From NCBI GenBank assembly GCA_021844725.1, contig JAKBSX010000157.1, positions 1 to 6,761 on the forward strand: 6,761 nt of DNA, written 5' to 3'. Made by a program: the position numbers and the translations under genes. Below are positions 5,798 to 6,761 of the stretch, one piece after another. The DNA comes from Actinomycetes bacterium (GTDB lineage Bacteria > Actinomycetota > Acidimicrobiia > Acidimicrobiales > Acidimicrobiaceae). Position 1 is the first letter of the stretch; every line of letters begins with the position of its first letter. Under the pieces are notes generated by a model. That model searched no databases, was not told the origin of the DNA, and was given only the letters and a program-made list of their open reading frames with translations.

Positions 5798-6761
5798 TTT
5801 GGATTCCTCATCCCGACGTTCAACACCAAACCTATTGAAGCAAAAAATGCAAGTACCGCCGAACCCCCATAACTCATAAACGGAAGTGGAATCCCGGTAA
5901 TGGGCATAATACCCATTGTCATCCCTGCATTCTGAAAAATTGAGAATGCCAACAGGCCTAGCACCCCTCCGGCCAACATCCTTCCCAATGGATCCTTAGC
6001 CCGCTTCATAATGCACCAAACCCGCCAGACCATGTAGGCATAGGCCAGCAGCAAGCCGCCGGCGCCAACGAAACCGAGCTGCTCCCCCACCGCTGTAAAA
6101 ATGAAGTCAGTCTGCTGCTCCGGAACGTAAGATAGGTTTGTCTGGGGACCATGAAAGATTCCGGTGCCAAACAAACCGCCAGACCCAATTGCTATCTTCG
6201 ACTGAGCAAGGTTGTAGCCTGCCTGTAATGCAGAGGTCTTCGGATTCACAAACGACGTCAGCCTTTGAAGCTGATACTTCTGCAAAATGCCAAGTGATAA
6301 AATCGCCACAATCGCCAAAGCACCCAGTAGGAAAAGGACAGCCAGCCACTTTAGTGGAACCTTAGCCAACACCAGCATCGTCAGTAACACCGAACCCATA
6401 ACCAGGGCAGTGCCGATATCAGGCTGCTTTATGACCAGCAACATTGGGAAACCAGCCATCACCAGAATCTTAACCAGCATCTTTGCATCAAGCTCCTCAT
6501 CCTGATGTGCTTGAAGATATGCAGCTATAGCGAGAATGATTGCCAATGCAGCGAATTCTGATGGCTGGAATTGAACAGGACCCAGCTGATACCACCGCTG
6601 TGATCCCAAAGCCCTCTTCCCTATTGGGGTTAGAACTCCCAGCAACGCCATGACTATCGCCCCATAAGCTAAAAATCCAAGGTTCCCGAGCTGGTGATAG
6701 TCGATGGTGACAATTACAAACATCACCACTATCCCAATCAATACATAGACCGCTTGATGCT
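5794..6761 (-). CDS. rodA: rod-shape-determining protein RodA (5' end cut by window edge)
   Basis: About 321 residues are visible. The frame stays open to the right edge (HQAVYVL before IGIVV), so the true start lies outside, perhaps some 50 residues upstream given the usual 370-400 aa; the TTG at 6741 is not the start. RodA polymerises glycan strands for side-wall elongation with PBP2 in the MreBCD complex. Counting from that TTG: DYHQL (14-18), GSQRWYQLGPVQFQPSEFAA (46-65), KQPDIGTALV (105-114), GYNLAQSKIAIGSGGLFGTG (175-194), then PEQQTDFIFTAVGEQLGF (207-224) and PITGIPLPFMSYGGSAVLA (280-298). D212 is the catalytic-loop aspartate equivalent to E. coli RodA D262. Around nine to ten membrane segments are visible. 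The QSKIAIGSGGL and PExxTDFIF motifs separate this protein from the plus-strand SEDS protein and place it with the widespread RodA group. The downstream nuclease-domain gene overlaps its stop. mreBCD and pbp2 may lie upstream, outside the window. Confidence 0.95.
   Translation of the reverse strand, partial: HQAVYVLIGIVVMFVIVTIDYHQLGNLGFLAYGAIVMALLGVLTPIGKRALGSQRWYQLGPVQFQPSEFAALAIILAIAAYLQAHQDEELDAKMLVKILVMAGFPMLLVIKQPDIGTALVMGSVLLTMLVLAKVPLKWLAVLFLLGALAIVAILSLGILQKYQLQRLTSFVNPKTSALQAGYNLAQSKIAIGSGGLFGTGIFHGPQTNLSYVPEQQTDFIFTAVGEQLGFVGAGGLLLAYAYMVWRVWCIMKRAKDPLGRMLAGGVLGLLAFSIFQNAGMTMGIMPITGIPLPFMSYGGSAVLAFFASIGLVLNVGMRNPK
5805..5809 (-). promoter_or_regulatory. ribosome binding site GAGGA for the BFN gene, inside the rodA end
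   Basis: On the minus strand GAGGA lies within the last rodA codons (encoding the terminal MRNPK) and 7 nt before GTG 5797. It decides in favour of this GTG start, and with the GTGA overlap it indicates reinitiation coupled to rodA translation. Confidence 0.7.

Overview
The window looks like chromosomal DNA from an actinobacterium (Actinomycetota), possibly an Acidimicrobiia-type lineage. The plus-strand SEDS protein resembles the mycobacterial RodA type, with the segment DPVILPIASLLNGLGFVMI followed by RLD. The polyphosphate kinase and the Ppx fragment (EKTMLRLGDVV, ATSAFRDADN) also look actinobacterial. By eye the GC content is near one half, which is low for that phylum. No mobile element, CRISPR array, tRNA or rRNA gene was seen. 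The lineage call is inference.

Left part (1-3567), polyphosphate metabolism. On the minus strand, ppk (polyphosphate kinase 1, 714 aa) is followed by a CYTH-domain protein (360 aa). The two genes overlap by 4 bp (GTGA), so they are almost certainly co-transcribed and translationally coupled. Facing them from the left edge is the end of a reading frame matching only the N-terminal part of an exopolyphosphatase (Ppx/GppA). It stops at 283, well before the second phosphate-binding motif, so it looks like a broken or truncated ppx. The CYTH protein also lacks a recognisable polyphosphate-binding CHAD signature in its C-terminal half. The locus therefore has an intact synthesis enzyme next to an atypical or decayed set of turnover and binding proteins.

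Middle (3568-3922). A 355-bp gap separates the divergent ppk and SEDS genes and probably holds both promoters. On the ppk side is a plausible TTGGAG-17-TATAAC promoter with a small inverted repeat over its -35 element. On the SEDS side a TATAGT box lies 8 nt before the ATG, suggesting a leaderless mRNA. It has no good -35 but has a 10-bp-phased direct repeat AGGCTA-N4-AGGCTA upstream. No convincing gene is present in the gap.

Right part (3923-6761), cell-wall synthesis. A complete FtsW/RodA family (SEDS) glycosyltransferase on the plus strand converges, with a 27-bp gap, on a minus-strand pair: rodA (5' end cut by the window edge) and a bifunctional-nuclease-domain (DUF151) protein, again joined by a GTGA overlap. 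The window thus holds two different SEDS proteins, each retaining the catalytic-loop aspartate. The small gap between the two convergent stops shows no strong terminator.

I see no clearly new multi-gene system. The points most worth checking are the truncated Ppx, the CYTH protein with a non-canonical C-terminal domain, the possible leaderless promoter with phased repeats, and the rodA-nuclease coupling.
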